From a virus: a stretch of DNA of 49,662 nucleotides. The stretch covers positions 1 through 49,662 of the IMG/VR virus record IMGVR_UViG_3300031857_015005; one strand, given 5' to 3'. Below the pieces are notes generated by a model. That model was not told the DNA's origin and ran no database searches. It was given only the letters and a program-made list of their open reading frames with translations. Shown piece by piece: positions 15,601-23,682 of this stretch. Both the position numbers and the translations under genes were made by a program. Position 1 is the stretch's first letter. Each line of letters opens with the position of its first letter.

Positions 15601-17395
15601 CAATGAAGTAACCATTACCACCCGCATTAACAGTTACACCGCCAATTGCTTGAACATTACCAGAACCGTCAGTAATTACATCCACAGTTAAACCAGTACC
15701 ACCACCCGTTGTTGCAATAGCGGTAAATGTTGTAGACGGTGTATAAGCACCACCCGTTTGTCCTAATGTACCATCATCAAACTGAAAAGCAGGTCGCCCA
15801 ATAGTTGGAGGAGTCCAAGTATTACCAATAGCAGTAATTGCTTGCCCTTTTGCCGTTGTTTGTGTTAGTGTAGAAATAGTTGTGATTGTATCACCAGTAT
15901 TTGCTGGCTCTATTACTTCAATAGTATTTGCTAGAGTCGGAACAGTAGCAGCAACAGTTTTCATAATGTAATTTGATTCTGGACCATCTGCTAAAAGAAC
16001 ACCTGAATTTTCATAAGCAGCATCAACGTGAAGAGGAGTGCTTAATTGTAACTCAAGTGATGAACCAGTGTCAATGATATTGTCAATTTTAACAAAGTCA
16101 TTAGGTAAAGAACTATCGTTAATAGTATCAGTACCAAAAGTTTTAATTAATGAATTTGTTGTAAGAGCAGCTGATAAAGCATCATATTGTGCAACTGTAA
16201 AAGTTGTATCAGACGGGTACGGCTTAGGAATAACTAATACGTTATTAAATAAACCTTTATCACCGCCGAAAGGATATGACTTAACATATACGATTGGTGA
16301 TAATGAAACGTCAGTTACTTGAAGCGTTGGATCAAATCCAAAATTAACTGTATTTTTTAAACCTGTGAAAGTTAAAAGAGTTTTAATTGGTGTATTGTAT
16401 GATAAGAAGTCAATCACGTCATCAGTTGTGTTAATTAAGCTGTTTCCAACCATGTCAACTTTATATACTGAATTATCGTAATCATCAAAAGCTTCTTTAT
16501 TCAAGTTACAGAATACTCCTGTTAATGCAACTGCTGAATTAAGGATAACATCAATAGATTGGTTAGAACCGTTGTTATCAATAAAGTCAGGTATGATAGT
16601 TCCTGTAAAAGATCCAGTCATTGTTACACCGTCAAGGCTTAAGAACTCAAAGAAGTTGCTTGATTTGATACCTCTTAAGTCAAAGTATTTAGAATACGTT
16701 GGATCTTGAGAAAGTAATTGTAAATTTGTCCAGTCTCCTTTCACAACATAAACGTCAACGAAATAATCTGAAAGATAATCGTTAGGTTGGATGTATGAAG
16801 GAACGTTTCCTCTTCCATAGTAATCATCAGCTGTTATATTGTATAACGATGCATTGTCTGATTTACGAACGATGATTGATTGTACTTCTTGTCCAAGATT
16901 AACGAAGTTAAACAAACGGCCACGGTTGGCAGGCTTGCTGTCTACTGTTGCTTGTAAGTATGCTTCATCTGGGAACCAGAAGCGTTCTTTGTTGTAAAAA
17001 GATGAAAGAAGCGCTCTTGTTAAGTTACCGTTTGATTCGTTTGCTGCAATAGCAAAAGAACGATAGTCAACAGCGTCTCCACCTTCGTTTACCGGGATGT
17101 TATTCAACGGTAGAAGATTTAATCCGAATACCGGTGCTGTCTGTAAACAAGTTTCGATTGCTCTGTGGAAAAAAGAACCTCTTTTCTCAAGGAAGGAGTC
17201 AACTTCACCAAATACTTTACGAGATGTTGCTACATCACGTAAAAATACTGGAGCGTTAAACGGTCCTTTACGAGAGAAACCTACTACAAGACGGATAGTC
17301 TGTGTAGTCACAACGATTCTTTCTGATGCGTCAAACTCTATTGTGTAGACACCAGATGCCTTAAATCTATTAAGATCAAGTGTGATTTTGGCCAT
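12689..17395 (-). CDS. 18: tail sheath protein, giant form (gp18-like)
   Basis: 1568 residues, more than twice T4 gp18 (659). The N terminus (IRLVVGFSRKGPFNAPVFLRD) and the C terminus (LLITIEEAIEEILQQYLFEF, then NDASTRLEIRSIVETYL and the GII-VAIEPARGIQKFINRM part) match contractile sheath proteins, whose C-terminal domain forms the conserved inner mesh. The extra roughly 900 residues lie between these ends and are rich in G, T, N and V. They include several GGxGYxxGDxxTI repeats (residues about 545-765), probably surface-exposed beta domains. It is flanked by terminase and tail tube as in T4. The late-promoter motif lies 51 nt upstream. Confidence 0.9.
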   Translation of the reverse strand: MAKITLDLNRFKASGVYTIEFDASERIVVTTQTIRLVVGFSRKGPFNAPVFLRDVATSRKVFGEVDSFLEKRGSFFHRAIETCLQTAPVFGLNLLPLNNIPVNEGGDAVDYRSFAIAANESNGNLTRALLSSFYNKERFWFPDEAYLQATVDSKPANRGRLFNFVNLGQEVQSIIVRKSDNASLYNITADDYYGRGNVPSYIQPNDYLSDYFVDVYVVKGDWTNLQLLSQDPTYSKYFDLRGIKSSNFFEFLSLDGVTMTGSFTGTIIPDFIDNNGSNQSIDVILNSAVALTGVFCNLNKEAFDDYDNSVYKVDMVGNSLINTTDDVIDFLSYNTPIKTLLTFTGLKNTVNFGFDPTLQVTDVSLSPIVYVKSYPFGGDKGLFNNVLVIPKPYPSDTTFTVAQYDALSAALTTNSLIKTFGTDTINDSSLPNDFVKIDNIIDTGSSLELQLSTPLHVDAAYENSGVLLADGPESNYIMKTVAATVPTLANTIEVIEPANTGDTITTISTLTQTTAKGQAITAIGNTWTPPTIGRPAFQFDDGTLGQTGGAYTPSTTFTAIATTGGGTGLTVDVITDGSGNVQAIGGVTVNAGGNGYFIGDTITIDGTLLGGLSGQNVTIDVSLIVGATYAGVATTTTSVNGTGATLTVTVSSLNVYGIALPALLTSVGSQYRPGDTLTIDGALIGGVSGANDITLIPIATTGFLPVTYTNIAATGGTGYSAIFNVTYNNQGAAVVTIAQGGEGYTLNDVLTLPSASLGGAPASNGTVTVTGISTGPSLTQDDIVLIQAPGYAKYFEVDTVSQLGGVMTVTFKTTGLTNGAPFYQSKYCTAGFPFDEFASYLQPGDITVTMFDTHEPVAINLIPDLDINGNNDFGYIASVNTVYSKIAGLGQTETKDDKNKVTLYNVTQGIDINTGSDDWHIVDETGVLAAYDIDNTSGDFKSVRIVGTATANENPFDTAPTVSGDLIKVTLPGGQQFYVEVNNTATNVPTNTYNGSAPSTGNSIASLAVYESYPGNKLAKNIAGSLVIDGDRIKYGSGSSQYNYLNVTNSWNADKDTYTKIAYGLSGAKVEQYTANTLLNKADNTFADVNLTYDGSIVYTDGSNATNDIAIYSSLAKNLSEQIAIEAPGLYGGGKKFKLTPTNAASLEIGDYVVNNNVANPILIRVTAKVKKLDPATGLPFFEYTVLDTPLVDITSGTSKITKFAPIQKFCDRYQFTRLSGFTLTDYHLPGTPTQLEKIYGVLENTNLAVTLADKDVIAFRYIVDTFNGGLEPNMGPKQVLSRLAMNRQKCLALLNAPSCAQFQNSTDPRFTDLPDPAAGNPKPVLNTTYIADGGNLSLGPSYIWGLPDEGQGAKFIGVFSPNVIIRENNKEISVPPAADVSNNFVRKFINGEPFAIVAGPRRGVISNPKFVRMEYDYLLSDRENLEPKGINPIVTVKNVGPMIFANQTAYQRTLSAFNNLHVRDLLITIEEAIEEILQQYLFEFNDASTRLEIRSIVETYLDTVRNAGGVYNYAVIMDDTNNTPAIIDQNFGIIDVAIEPARGIQKFINRMTILKTGTISSGGFTAA
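15100..15760 (-). repeat. GGxGY beta-repeats inserted in tail sheath
   Basis: Three diverged copies of one unit in the sheath insertion: GGNGYFIGDTITIDGTLLGG, SQYRPGDTLTIDGALIGG and GGEGYTLNDVLTLPSASLGG, each preceded by a T/G-rich linker such as TTGGGTGLTVDV. Similar GGxGY units occur in the gp15-like protein near 36060-36190. Confidence 0.75.
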
Positions 17396-17445
17396 TCTGC
17401 TTATTAGTTATTTTTCTTTGATTGTTATTATTATTCAATCCGTAG

Positions 17446-17453
17446 TATATATC
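17446..17453 (-). promoter_or_regulatory. late-promoter-like motif AGATATATA
   Basis: GATATATA core 51 nt before the sheath ATG, between the terminase stop and sheath start. The longer leader is AT-rich and contains a weak palindrome (GATTG/CAATC). Confidence 0.5.
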
Positions 17454-17482
17454 TTAGTAAAACTATCAATTTTTAAAAGATA

Positions 17483-19306
17483 TTACCGCATTCTGTAGTT
17501 GTGCGACATTGCGTCTTTTGGTAAAACATAAGGTGTTGGAGATTCAAAAGACTTAATAGTTTTAAACGCGGATAAGAAATCGTCTTCACCTTTATTATTT
17601 TGAGACATTGCCTTTTCTACAGCTAGTTTATATATTTCAGATGTATTATCATATTTATCCTCAACCATCTCAAAATAATCTGTAGTATCAAATAGAGATA
17701 CAAGATTAACGCAAGTCATTGCTACATCATCATGAGCAAGTTGAGATTCATATCTTCCTGACGATGAAATACCGAAAGAACTTAATTCATCAAAGGTTCT
17801 CTTTTCATTTATTGTGATTTTCTTAGATTTAACTAGGTTGCGTAATTCACGACAGAATGTTTCACGGTTATCTTTTAACATTTTAACACCCATCTTTAAA
17901 CTAGTGTTTGCCATTGAATGTCTTGTGTATAAAAATATCTCCGGAAAAAACTCTGTATTTTTAGATAACTTTTCAAATATGATGTTACCTTTAAAGTTAA
18001 TCTCTAATACTATTTTACAATTTTCAGGTTCAAATAATTCAAACACTAATAGTTCTAAGACTTTTGCAAGTTCCTCAACAGATTGCATATTAGAACGGAA
18101 CACACCTACTTGATTAAGTCTAAAGAAACTTGTTTCATCATCCCAGTCTCGTGTTTTTCTAACAGATGCAATAGATTGCGGAACTAGATTAAAAATGTTA
18201 ATCACTGAAAAGTCACGACCTACACCATCACCTACGTCAACTGCAAACACATATTTGTCTTTTCCATTCCAAGCATCACCTGGATCAAAAGCCGGTAACC
18301 ATTTTAAGTTATTATTATAGTCAGGATAATCCAAGAAAGGATCTGTCTCTTTACAAACAAACTCTTTAGAAACTCTTTTCATTAACATTAATGTATGGCT
18401 ATCAAAAAGTAATCTTGATGACGCTAAGAATTGATTACCGTATTCCTGATTAAATAATTCCTCAGAACCAAGGTTACCAATTTCTCGAGCTTTCCAATCT
18501 TCATCACGGCCAGGTACTTGCCACCAATCAACTCGAATTGGGAAGTAACTATTTTTCCTTTCAATCGCACCTTGATAAATTTCATAAAATAAGTTCATGC
18601 CATTTGGCGTAGAACATATAATAATTCTTGAAATTTGAGATGATGCAAGTGTAGGGTAAATAGAACGATAGAATGGTAATAAGAAGTTTGAATGAATGTG
18701 CGCAAACTCATCGGCAAATAATAAGTGAATGGTAAAACCGATAGCTGCTGTTTTTGTTGTTGCTTGTGAGAATAGACGGCAACCATTATCAAACCTCATA
18801 CCTGTTACACCACCTGCAGTAATACCAGGTTTCATAAAGAATGGCAAATTCTTAAGAACAGTTTTAATCTTATCAACAATTTCAGAAGTAGTAGCTAATT
18901 TATTTGCAACTACCATGATATTTCTATCAGAGTGAAAACATAAATACCATGCAATGAAAATCGATGATGTTACAGTTTTACCAATCTGACGAGATGCAAG
19001 CATTACCACAAAACGATTATCCTGGAATGCCGCAAGCATATCTTCCTGATATGGTCTTAAACTAATTTGACGAATACCTTCATCCGTCATAGAGTAACAG
19101 TACTTGTTACCAAAGTAAACTACGTCATTAGCACATCTTGCTAATTCCTCAAGCTCTTCTCTTGTATATTCATATACAAGTTCAGGCGCTTTCATATCAA
19201 TCTTGCCGTCAAAAAATGGTGAATAATCCGCAGTTAAACCGCGTTCAATTCTATCAACCTCTTCAGCAATTTTCTTGCTATTCCAAATCTTACCTCTATT
19301 CGACAT
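17483..19306 (-). CDS. 17: terminase large subunit (gp17-like)
   Basis: 607 residues, T4 gp17 size (610). Walker A is SRQIGKTV at residues 105-112 and Walker B LLFADE at 195-200, followed by the coupling motif region (IICSTPNGMN). The C-terminal RNase H-fold nuclease has acidic motifs in FAVDVGDGVGRDFSVIN, the VLEINFKGN segment and the terminal SQLAHDDVAMTCVN. It packages DNA into the prohead through the portal and cuts concatemers. It overlaps the preceding gene by 11 nt, as T4 gene 17 overlaps gene 16. Confidence 0.95.
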   Translation of the reverse strand: MSNRGKIWNSKKIAEEVDRIERGLTADYSPFFDGKIDMKAPELVYEYTREELEELARCANDVVYFGNKYCYSMTDEGIRQISLRPYQEDMLAAFQDNRFVVMLASRQIGKTVTSSIFIAWYLCFHSDRNIMVVANKLATTSEIVDKIKTVLKNLPFFMKPGITAGGVTGMRFDNGCRLFSQATTKTAAIGFTIHLLFADEFAHIHSNFLLPFYRSIYPTLASSQISRIIICSTPNGMNLFYEIYQGAIERKNSYFPIRVDWWQVPGRDEDWKAREIGNLGSEELFNQEYGNQFLASSRLLFDSHTLMLMKRVSKEFVCKETDPFLDYPDYNNNLKWLPAFDPGDAWNGKDKYVFAVDVGDGVGRDFSVINIFNLVPQSIASVRKTRDWDDETSFFRLNQVGVFRSNMQSVEELAKVLELLVFELFEPENCKIVLEINFKGNIIFEKLSKNTEFFPEIFLYTRHSMANTSLKMGVKMLKDNRETFCRELRNLVKSKKITINEKRTFDELSSFGISSSGRYESQLAHDDVAMTCVNLVSLFDTTDYFEMVEDKYDNTSEIYKLAVEKAMSQNNKGEDDFLSAFKTIKSFESPTPYVLPKDAMSHNYRMR

Positions 19307-19973
19307 TTGTTATGTTGTTGTCATTTGGTGTTGATCCTGCTCTACGCTCTGGTATTGCATCGCGAAGAGTTTCAATAAGAGCTTTACCACCTCTCATTTG
19401 ATAAGTTCCTGGTGTTGTTTCAATTTCAGCGTCTTGGTCAATTAATAGTGGTTCATCACTCATCTTAACTCTATAATCTTCTTTCAGATTCTTGTAGTTA
19501 TTTTCCATGATTACCATGAATTGCGCAAGATGCTTAACAATTTCCATTTTAGATCTTTGCAGTGAAGCAAGAACCTCAAATGTACGTGGGTGTAAATTAC
19601 CTCCGTCAATTTCTTCAAGTAATTTAATGATTGCATGTTCTGCGGTTTTCATTTGGAAAAGCAAATTTGAAACTGTGATTTTATCAACCACACTTTTTTG
19701 CTTTACATACGGAATACTTGAAATGATTTCAGGGTTTAAATAAAACTCTGCGATAGAATTAACAATCGTTTCGGAATTGCTATCAGAATATGTTTTTACT
19801 CTTTCGTAATCCATAAAGTTACCTTCACGTGCAGGTAACATACTCTTTGCGTCTTCAATACTTAATTGAATATCTTCAATTCCCGAGGATAACATTTTTT
19901 CCAGTTCATCGCGAAGTTCCATTTCTCGCTTTTTGTCTTCTGGTATTTTTCTCATATTACTTAGTTTTGCCAA
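19296..19973 (-). CDS. putative terminase small subunit (gp16 position)
   Basis: 225 residues, predicted largely helical, with a long helical section (LLFQMKTAEHAIIKLLEEID and on to LQRSKMEIVKHLAQFMVI). That is compatible with the coiled-coil oligomerisation core of small terminases. It overlaps terminase large by 11 nt and the preceding structural gene by 17 nt. T4 gp16 is 164 residues. The call rests on position, overlap and helical character; direct sequence similarity to gp16 is not evident to me. Confidence 0.6.
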   Translation of the reverse strand: MAKLSNMRKIPEDKKREMELRDELEKMLSSGIEDIQLSIEDAKSMLPAREGNFMDYERVKTYSDSNSETIVNSIAEFYLNPEIISSIPYVKQKSVVDKITVSNLLFQMKTAEHAIIKLLEEIDGGNLHPRTFEVLASLQRSKMEIVKHLAQFMVIMENNYKNLKEDYRVKMSDEPLLIDQDAEIETTPGTYQMRGGKALIETLRDAIPERRAGSTPNDNNITNVE

Positions 19974-21954
19974 TCCACGGAAGTCTTAAACGTGGTATTG
20001 CGTTGTCAATGATAATTCCAAATTGTGCATCTTGAACAATAGTTTCATTTAATATGATAGACTGTTTATCTAAATCCGTTTCCGTTTTATCATATAAACG
20101 TAAATTAGTTAATGCAAGATTACTTCCAACTAACTTATACTTAGAATTTAAACTTCTATCTATTGCATCAAATGGCATGCTTGTATTACTGTATATATTC
20201 TCAAGATCTGTTGTAAGTTCAGGCTGTGGAGTTTCTTCGTTCCACTTTCTAACCCAAAGGTCAATCGTTAACTGTCTATAAAAGTTTGACATATTTACAA
20301 ATATTGCATACCAATAATTTTCTACAAGATTTGCATTAAGAATGTTAAGGTATTCTTTTTGTGAATCTTTAAAAATTATGTATCGGCTTGCATAAATTGA
20401 AATTTTCCAACCTGCTCCATTTGAATATCCGTTAAATAAAATTTGTTCATTAGTTGCTTCTGCAATGTAACCAGTGTTAGAAAATGAAGATGCCCAATTT
20501 GAGTAATAAGTACTTAAGTACTGAATGATTTCATTTTTAACATTAAGCGTGTATACATAACCCGCAGTTACTGCAGTCACTGACGCAATTTCACCATAAA
20601 GTGCTAATCCGTTGTAGTGGCTTATTTTTATGTAAGAACCAACTGCATAATTTCTTTTAGCCGCAATCGTATACGTTAAAGGAGTTGTCAGTGGTCCAGC
20701 AGATCCTAATGTAAGATAACCTTTAACATTATCTTTAGGAAATGGTATAGTAAGTTTTAGTTCTTTAAACCACATGCATAATGATCTATCAACGGTAGCT
20801 GGGAAATCCACATTAGCGCGATATTCAACGGCAGTTGGTTGAACTGTTAAATTGGAATCATAAAGAGATCGTAGATCATATTGTGATTCTGAAAGTATGT
20901 TTGTATAATTTGGTAATTTCAATTGTGATATGATAAGTTTATCATTAATCTGTAAACGAGTTGGATCATAATCAACAGAACCAATCTTCGGATCAAATTG
21001 TTGAGGATCTGTTATCTGAATTGCTTCAAGTCTAACTTCTTCTCCAAATCTTTCTTCACTATCCCAAGTAAGTTCGTCAAATTGCTCACGTAAATCTTGT
21101 GGCTCATAACGGTTAGCTTTAGGTGCATATTTTTTCAACGATATCTTCCAATAGATTTCCTTTTGCATTAAATCTTTGTAAAGATATGAAGTGTCTATTT
21201 CATATATCCTATTTGTTAATGAAAAGTATATGATGTCTCGTTTTTGAGGCCCTGTTCCTATACCAAAGATTTCTTCGTAGTAATCTTTAACGATTTGAAT
21301 TTCAAACGGCATCTCAAAGTCAAGACCCATCGGATTAAACAGAATCTTATTATCAGGAAACTCATTCTTAGGTACAATAACTTTAATACACTTAGGATCA
21401 TCAACATCGTATAAAGTCCATTCATGTAATGTTACATCTTTACCAATTGCCATCGGAACAGCTCTTGCATATAAAACATCATGCCCAAATAATTGATTAA
21501 TACCGTATGATAGTTGTTTGTATAATGCAACTGCAGGATTAACTGCATAGGGTTTAAAAGTAAAGTTAGCAATCTTTGTTAAGTTACTAATGTTTCCTCT
21601 TTCAGAAACTGTAAACATTGGAACGAATCCTAAGTAAGGATCTTTAGCATCGGCTGATTGAATACAGTTAACTTCTATACTATTAATTGTAGCAGGTCCG
21701 CCACTAATTAATGTTATACGGAAATCAACGAATAATGTATCGTCAGGATTTAAGATTATGGATTGTAAGTTTTGTGTAGTCAGTTCTATCCAAGATGCAC
21801 GAACTCTGTTTGATACGCCCCAACGAAATTCTTTTTTAAGTACAGCCACTCCAGTGATGTCATCGCACCAGCCTGTAAGTTGTGTAACGTAATGAAAGGG
21901 CTTATCCTGAGTGATTTTTACAAAGTCTCCGGGATTAGATAAAATTGCCAGCAT
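19957..21954 (-). CDS. virion structural protein, 665 residues
   Basis: 665 residues, beta-rich with many aromatic residues and a C-terminal lectin- or jellyroll-like segment (YIIFKDSQKEYLNILNANLV and the following NYWYAIFVNMSNF). Gene order (before terminase) is where T4 has neck genes 13-15, so a neck or tail-completion role is possible. The family is not recognised. Its ATG is covered by a strong hairpin (21945-21994) whose loop carries the late-promoter motif, so translation probably needs late transcripts. It overlaps the small-terminase candidate by 17 nt. Confidence 0.7.
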   Translation of the reverse strand: MLAILSNPGDFVKITQDKPFHYVTQLTGWCDDITGVAVLKKEFRWGVSNRVRASWIELTTQNLQSIILNPDDTLFVDFRITLISGGPATINSIEVNCIQSADAKDPYLGFVPMFTVSERGNISNLTKIANFTFKPYAVNPAVALYKQLSYGINQLFGHDVLYARAVPMAIGKDVTLHEWTLYDVDDPKCIKVIVPKNEFPDNKILFNPMGLDFEMPFEIQIVKDYYEEIFGIGTGPQKRDIIYFSLTNRIYEIDTSYLYKDLMQKEIYWKISLKKYAPKANRYEPQDLREQFDELTWDSEERFGEEVRLEAIQITDPQQFDPKIGSVDYDPTRLQINDKLIISQLKLPNYTNILSESQYDLRSLYDSNLTVQPTAVEYRANVDFPATVDRSLCMWFKELKLTIPFPKDNVKGYLTLGSAGPLTTPLTYTIAAKRNYAVGSYIKISHYNGLALYGEIASVTAVTAGYVYTLNVKNEIIQYLSTYYSNWASSFSNTGYIAEATNEQILFNGYSNGAGWKISIYASRYIIFKDSQKEYLNILNANLVENYWYAIFVNMSNFYRQLTIDLWVRKWNEETPQPELTTDLENIYSNTSMPFDAIDRSLNSKYKLVGSNLALTNLRLYDKTETDLDKQSIILNETIVQDAQFGIIIDNAIPRLRLPWIGKTK

Positions 21955-21994
21955 CCTGAATGTATTTTATGTATATATTCATGGATGCTGGCAA
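21945..21994 (-). promoter_or_regulatory. start-codon-sequestering hairpin with late promoter in the loop
   Basis: Perfect 12-bp arms TTGCCAGCATCC/GGATGCTGGCAA, with one bulged A and then five more pairs (TGAAT/ATTCA). The 3' arm contains the ATG of the 665-residue gene (21952-21954). The 26-nt loop region holds GAATATATA (21972-21980), 18 nt before the ATG. Transcripts reading in from upstream would fold and hide the start; transcripts starting in the loop lack the 5' arm. Confidence 0.7.
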
Positions 21995-21997
21995 GTA

Positions 21998-22405
21998 TTA
22001 TTGTGTTATGAGTGCTTCATACTGTTTTACTTCTGAAATGAATTCTTCACCAAGAATTTTTACCGAAGTGTCAAAATCACGGCGGGACATTTGAAACTTA
22101 TCACAATACCATTTTACAGTTTCATCTGTAAACTCTGCTTTTGCTTTTTTGTCCTCTTTAACCTTTTTTGTTTTGACGTACATCCACGAAGGCGTGCGGC
22201 TATACATTTTACTCCAGTTATCCTGCCAATATGAAACAGTCTGCCCTGGGTTAATTCTTAAATGATTAAAGTAAGCTGCTTGCACCGGAAACTTAATTGA
22301 TGCAAAACGATTAATCATAAAGAAATGCTTTGCTCGTTCATGCATAGGAATCTTTTTAAATTCCTGTTGTTTGAACATTGTATTAATAAATTCGAATAAA
22401 TCCAT
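21998..22405 (-). CDS. possible clamp-loader small subunit (gp62-like)
   Basis: 135 residues. The pattern FFMINRFASIKFPVQAAYFN, a central P-W-Y-K segment (RTPSWMYVKTKK) and a C-terminal helical part (YCDKFQMSRRDFDTSVKIL) resembles T4-type clamp loader A subunits (gp62). Those carry a [FM]xINR motif near the N terminus and a helical end. gp62 works with gp44 to load the sliding clamp; gp44 and gp45 homologues are present in this window, but not adjacent. It stands alone between RNase H and the structural block. The call is tentative; it could be an unrelated early protein. Confidence 0.5.
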   Translation of the reverse strand: MDLFEFINTMFKQQEFKKIPMHERAKHFFMINRFASIKFPVQAAYFNHLRINPGQTVSYWQDNWSKMYSRTPSWMYVKTKKVKEDKKAKAEFTDETVKWYCDKFQMSRRDFDTSVKILGEEFISEVKQYEALITQ

Positions 22406-22492
22406 TGAGTAGATGTTTATTAGATGACCCTAGAGGCATTGTTATTTATTGATTATATTTGCTACTGTTAGGATAGTTTTAATCTTTTAGAA

Positions 22493-23599
22493 TTACATTC
22501 CAAAATCTTTGAAGATATCAGCCTCAACCACAATCTTAGGTCCATTCACATAGTTGGTTCCAGATAGTAAATGAGTCATATCATAATTAGCTGCAGGCAA
22601 CGAATCATTTTTATGTTTCTCAAATGAGATCTTGAAATTATCTTGTATGTCTTGTGGAATAACTCTGCCGTCAAGATAAACTAGAGTTATGTTACGCTCA
22701 AGACGAGATTTAATAACATCCGCGGCAACAGTCTGTTTACAAGTTGAAGCAATTCCGTTAGCAACTTCCATAGCTCTTTCAGGTAAATGATAGATGTCAT
22801 CAATGAATTTAGTACGGTTTACGATTTCATAAATACGTTCTGCTTTGGCCGGGGTAACTCTAAATGTTTTACCTTTTGCGTCCCATGTCCAAACAGGTGG
22901 CACTGCATCACCAGCGTCTCCAGTAATTACTTTACAGAAAATCATAAATGCTGGATCTATTTCTTCAACAGGAATAGCGTGCATAGCATCTGCAATTAAA
23001 TCCTTATTACTTCCCATATAAGTAGAAGCATCGAATAAATCATAGCTTTCGGTTTTAAGCCATTCCTTAAATCCAATAGGAGCAACGATCTTACGATTTT
23101 TAGAATTTGGATTAAAGCATACGACAAAGTTTTTCTCGTTCATGCGAACACATTGTGTTAAGTCACCGTCACCGGTAATGATAACACTGTCTTGTCCTTG
23201 TTGAAATAAATGATTTGCCCATAAATACATAAGATCATCGCCTTCGGCGCGATCTTCACGAGAAACGATAAATCCTTTTTTGGTTAGGATCTCACCAAAC
23301 TCATTCATCATTTTATAAAACTGGTCCCAGTTAATTTTAGATTCATCCTTGGTACGAGTACCTTTATATGCGCCGTCTTCAATCAGAACCTCCTTTCTCC
23401 AGGATCTTGCGTCAATTGTAAAGATTATTTTGTCAGGACTTCCGAAGTTACGGATAGCGTGTGACATGTCAGTTGCGATTTTACGCATGAACATATCTTG
23501 ATCTTTTTTATCATCAAGTAGCCTTTTGCCATTTGAATAACCACCGAAGATAAACAGTGTTTTGTAGAATAAGTAATTCCCGTCAAATATTAGATTCAT
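22493..23599 (-). CDS. rnh: RNase H / FEN-1-type 5' nuclease (T4 Rnh-like)
   Basis: 368 residues, against 305 for T4 RNase H. It is a PIN/FEN-family 5'-3' exonuclease with the metal-binding acidic residues spread as expected: LIFDGNYLFY near the N terminus, IDARSWRK, EGDDLMYLW, ITGDGDLTQ, and GDAGDAVPP at the helix-hairpin-helix boundary. It removes RNA primers from lagging-strand fragments. The leader carries the TTGGTTAATTTTA box shared with the NAD cassette, so it is probably expressed with those genes. Confidence 0.92.
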   Translation of the reverse strand: MNLIFDGNYLFYKTLFIFGGYSNGKRLLDDKKDQDMFMRKIATDMSHAIRNFGSPDKIIFTIDARSWRKEVLIEDGAYKGTRTKDESKINWDQFYKMMNEFGEILTKKGFIVSREDRAEGDDLMYLWANHLFQQGQDSVIITGDGDLTQCVRMNEKNFVVCFNPNSKNRKIVAPIGFKEWLKTESYDLFDASTYMGSNKDLIADAMHAIPVEEIDPAFMIFCKVITGDAGDAVPPVWTWDAKGKTFRVTPAKAERIYEIVNRTKFIDDIYHLPERAMEVANGIASTCKQTVAADVIKSRLERNITLVYLDGRVIPQDIQDNFKISFEKHKNDSLPAANYDMTHLLSGTNYVNGPKIVVEADIFKDFGM

Positions 23600-23626
23600 A
23601 TAAATATATGTTGTTTATTATTATAT

Positions 23627-23660
23627 GGTAAAATTAACCAATAGTTTTCACATATGCAAA
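23627..23660 (-). promoter_or_regulatory. conserved early leader box (rnh copy)
   Basis: TTTGC (23656-23660), 14 nt, then TTGGTTAATTTTACC (23627-23641). The N14 spacing is identical to the copies before the PRPP-synthetase-like and NAMPT-like genes. The stretch between (ATATGTGAAAACTA) is also nearly the same as in the first of these. No clear -33 box. Confidence 0.6.
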
Positions 23661-23682
23661 TTTTTGTCCAATTATTTTTGCA

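Noticed and set aside
22440-22465. Plus-strand TATATTTG box suggesting a rightward promoter
   Set aside because: All genes in the window run leftward, there is no open frame to serve, and the -33 spacing is wrong; a chance match in AT-rich sequence.
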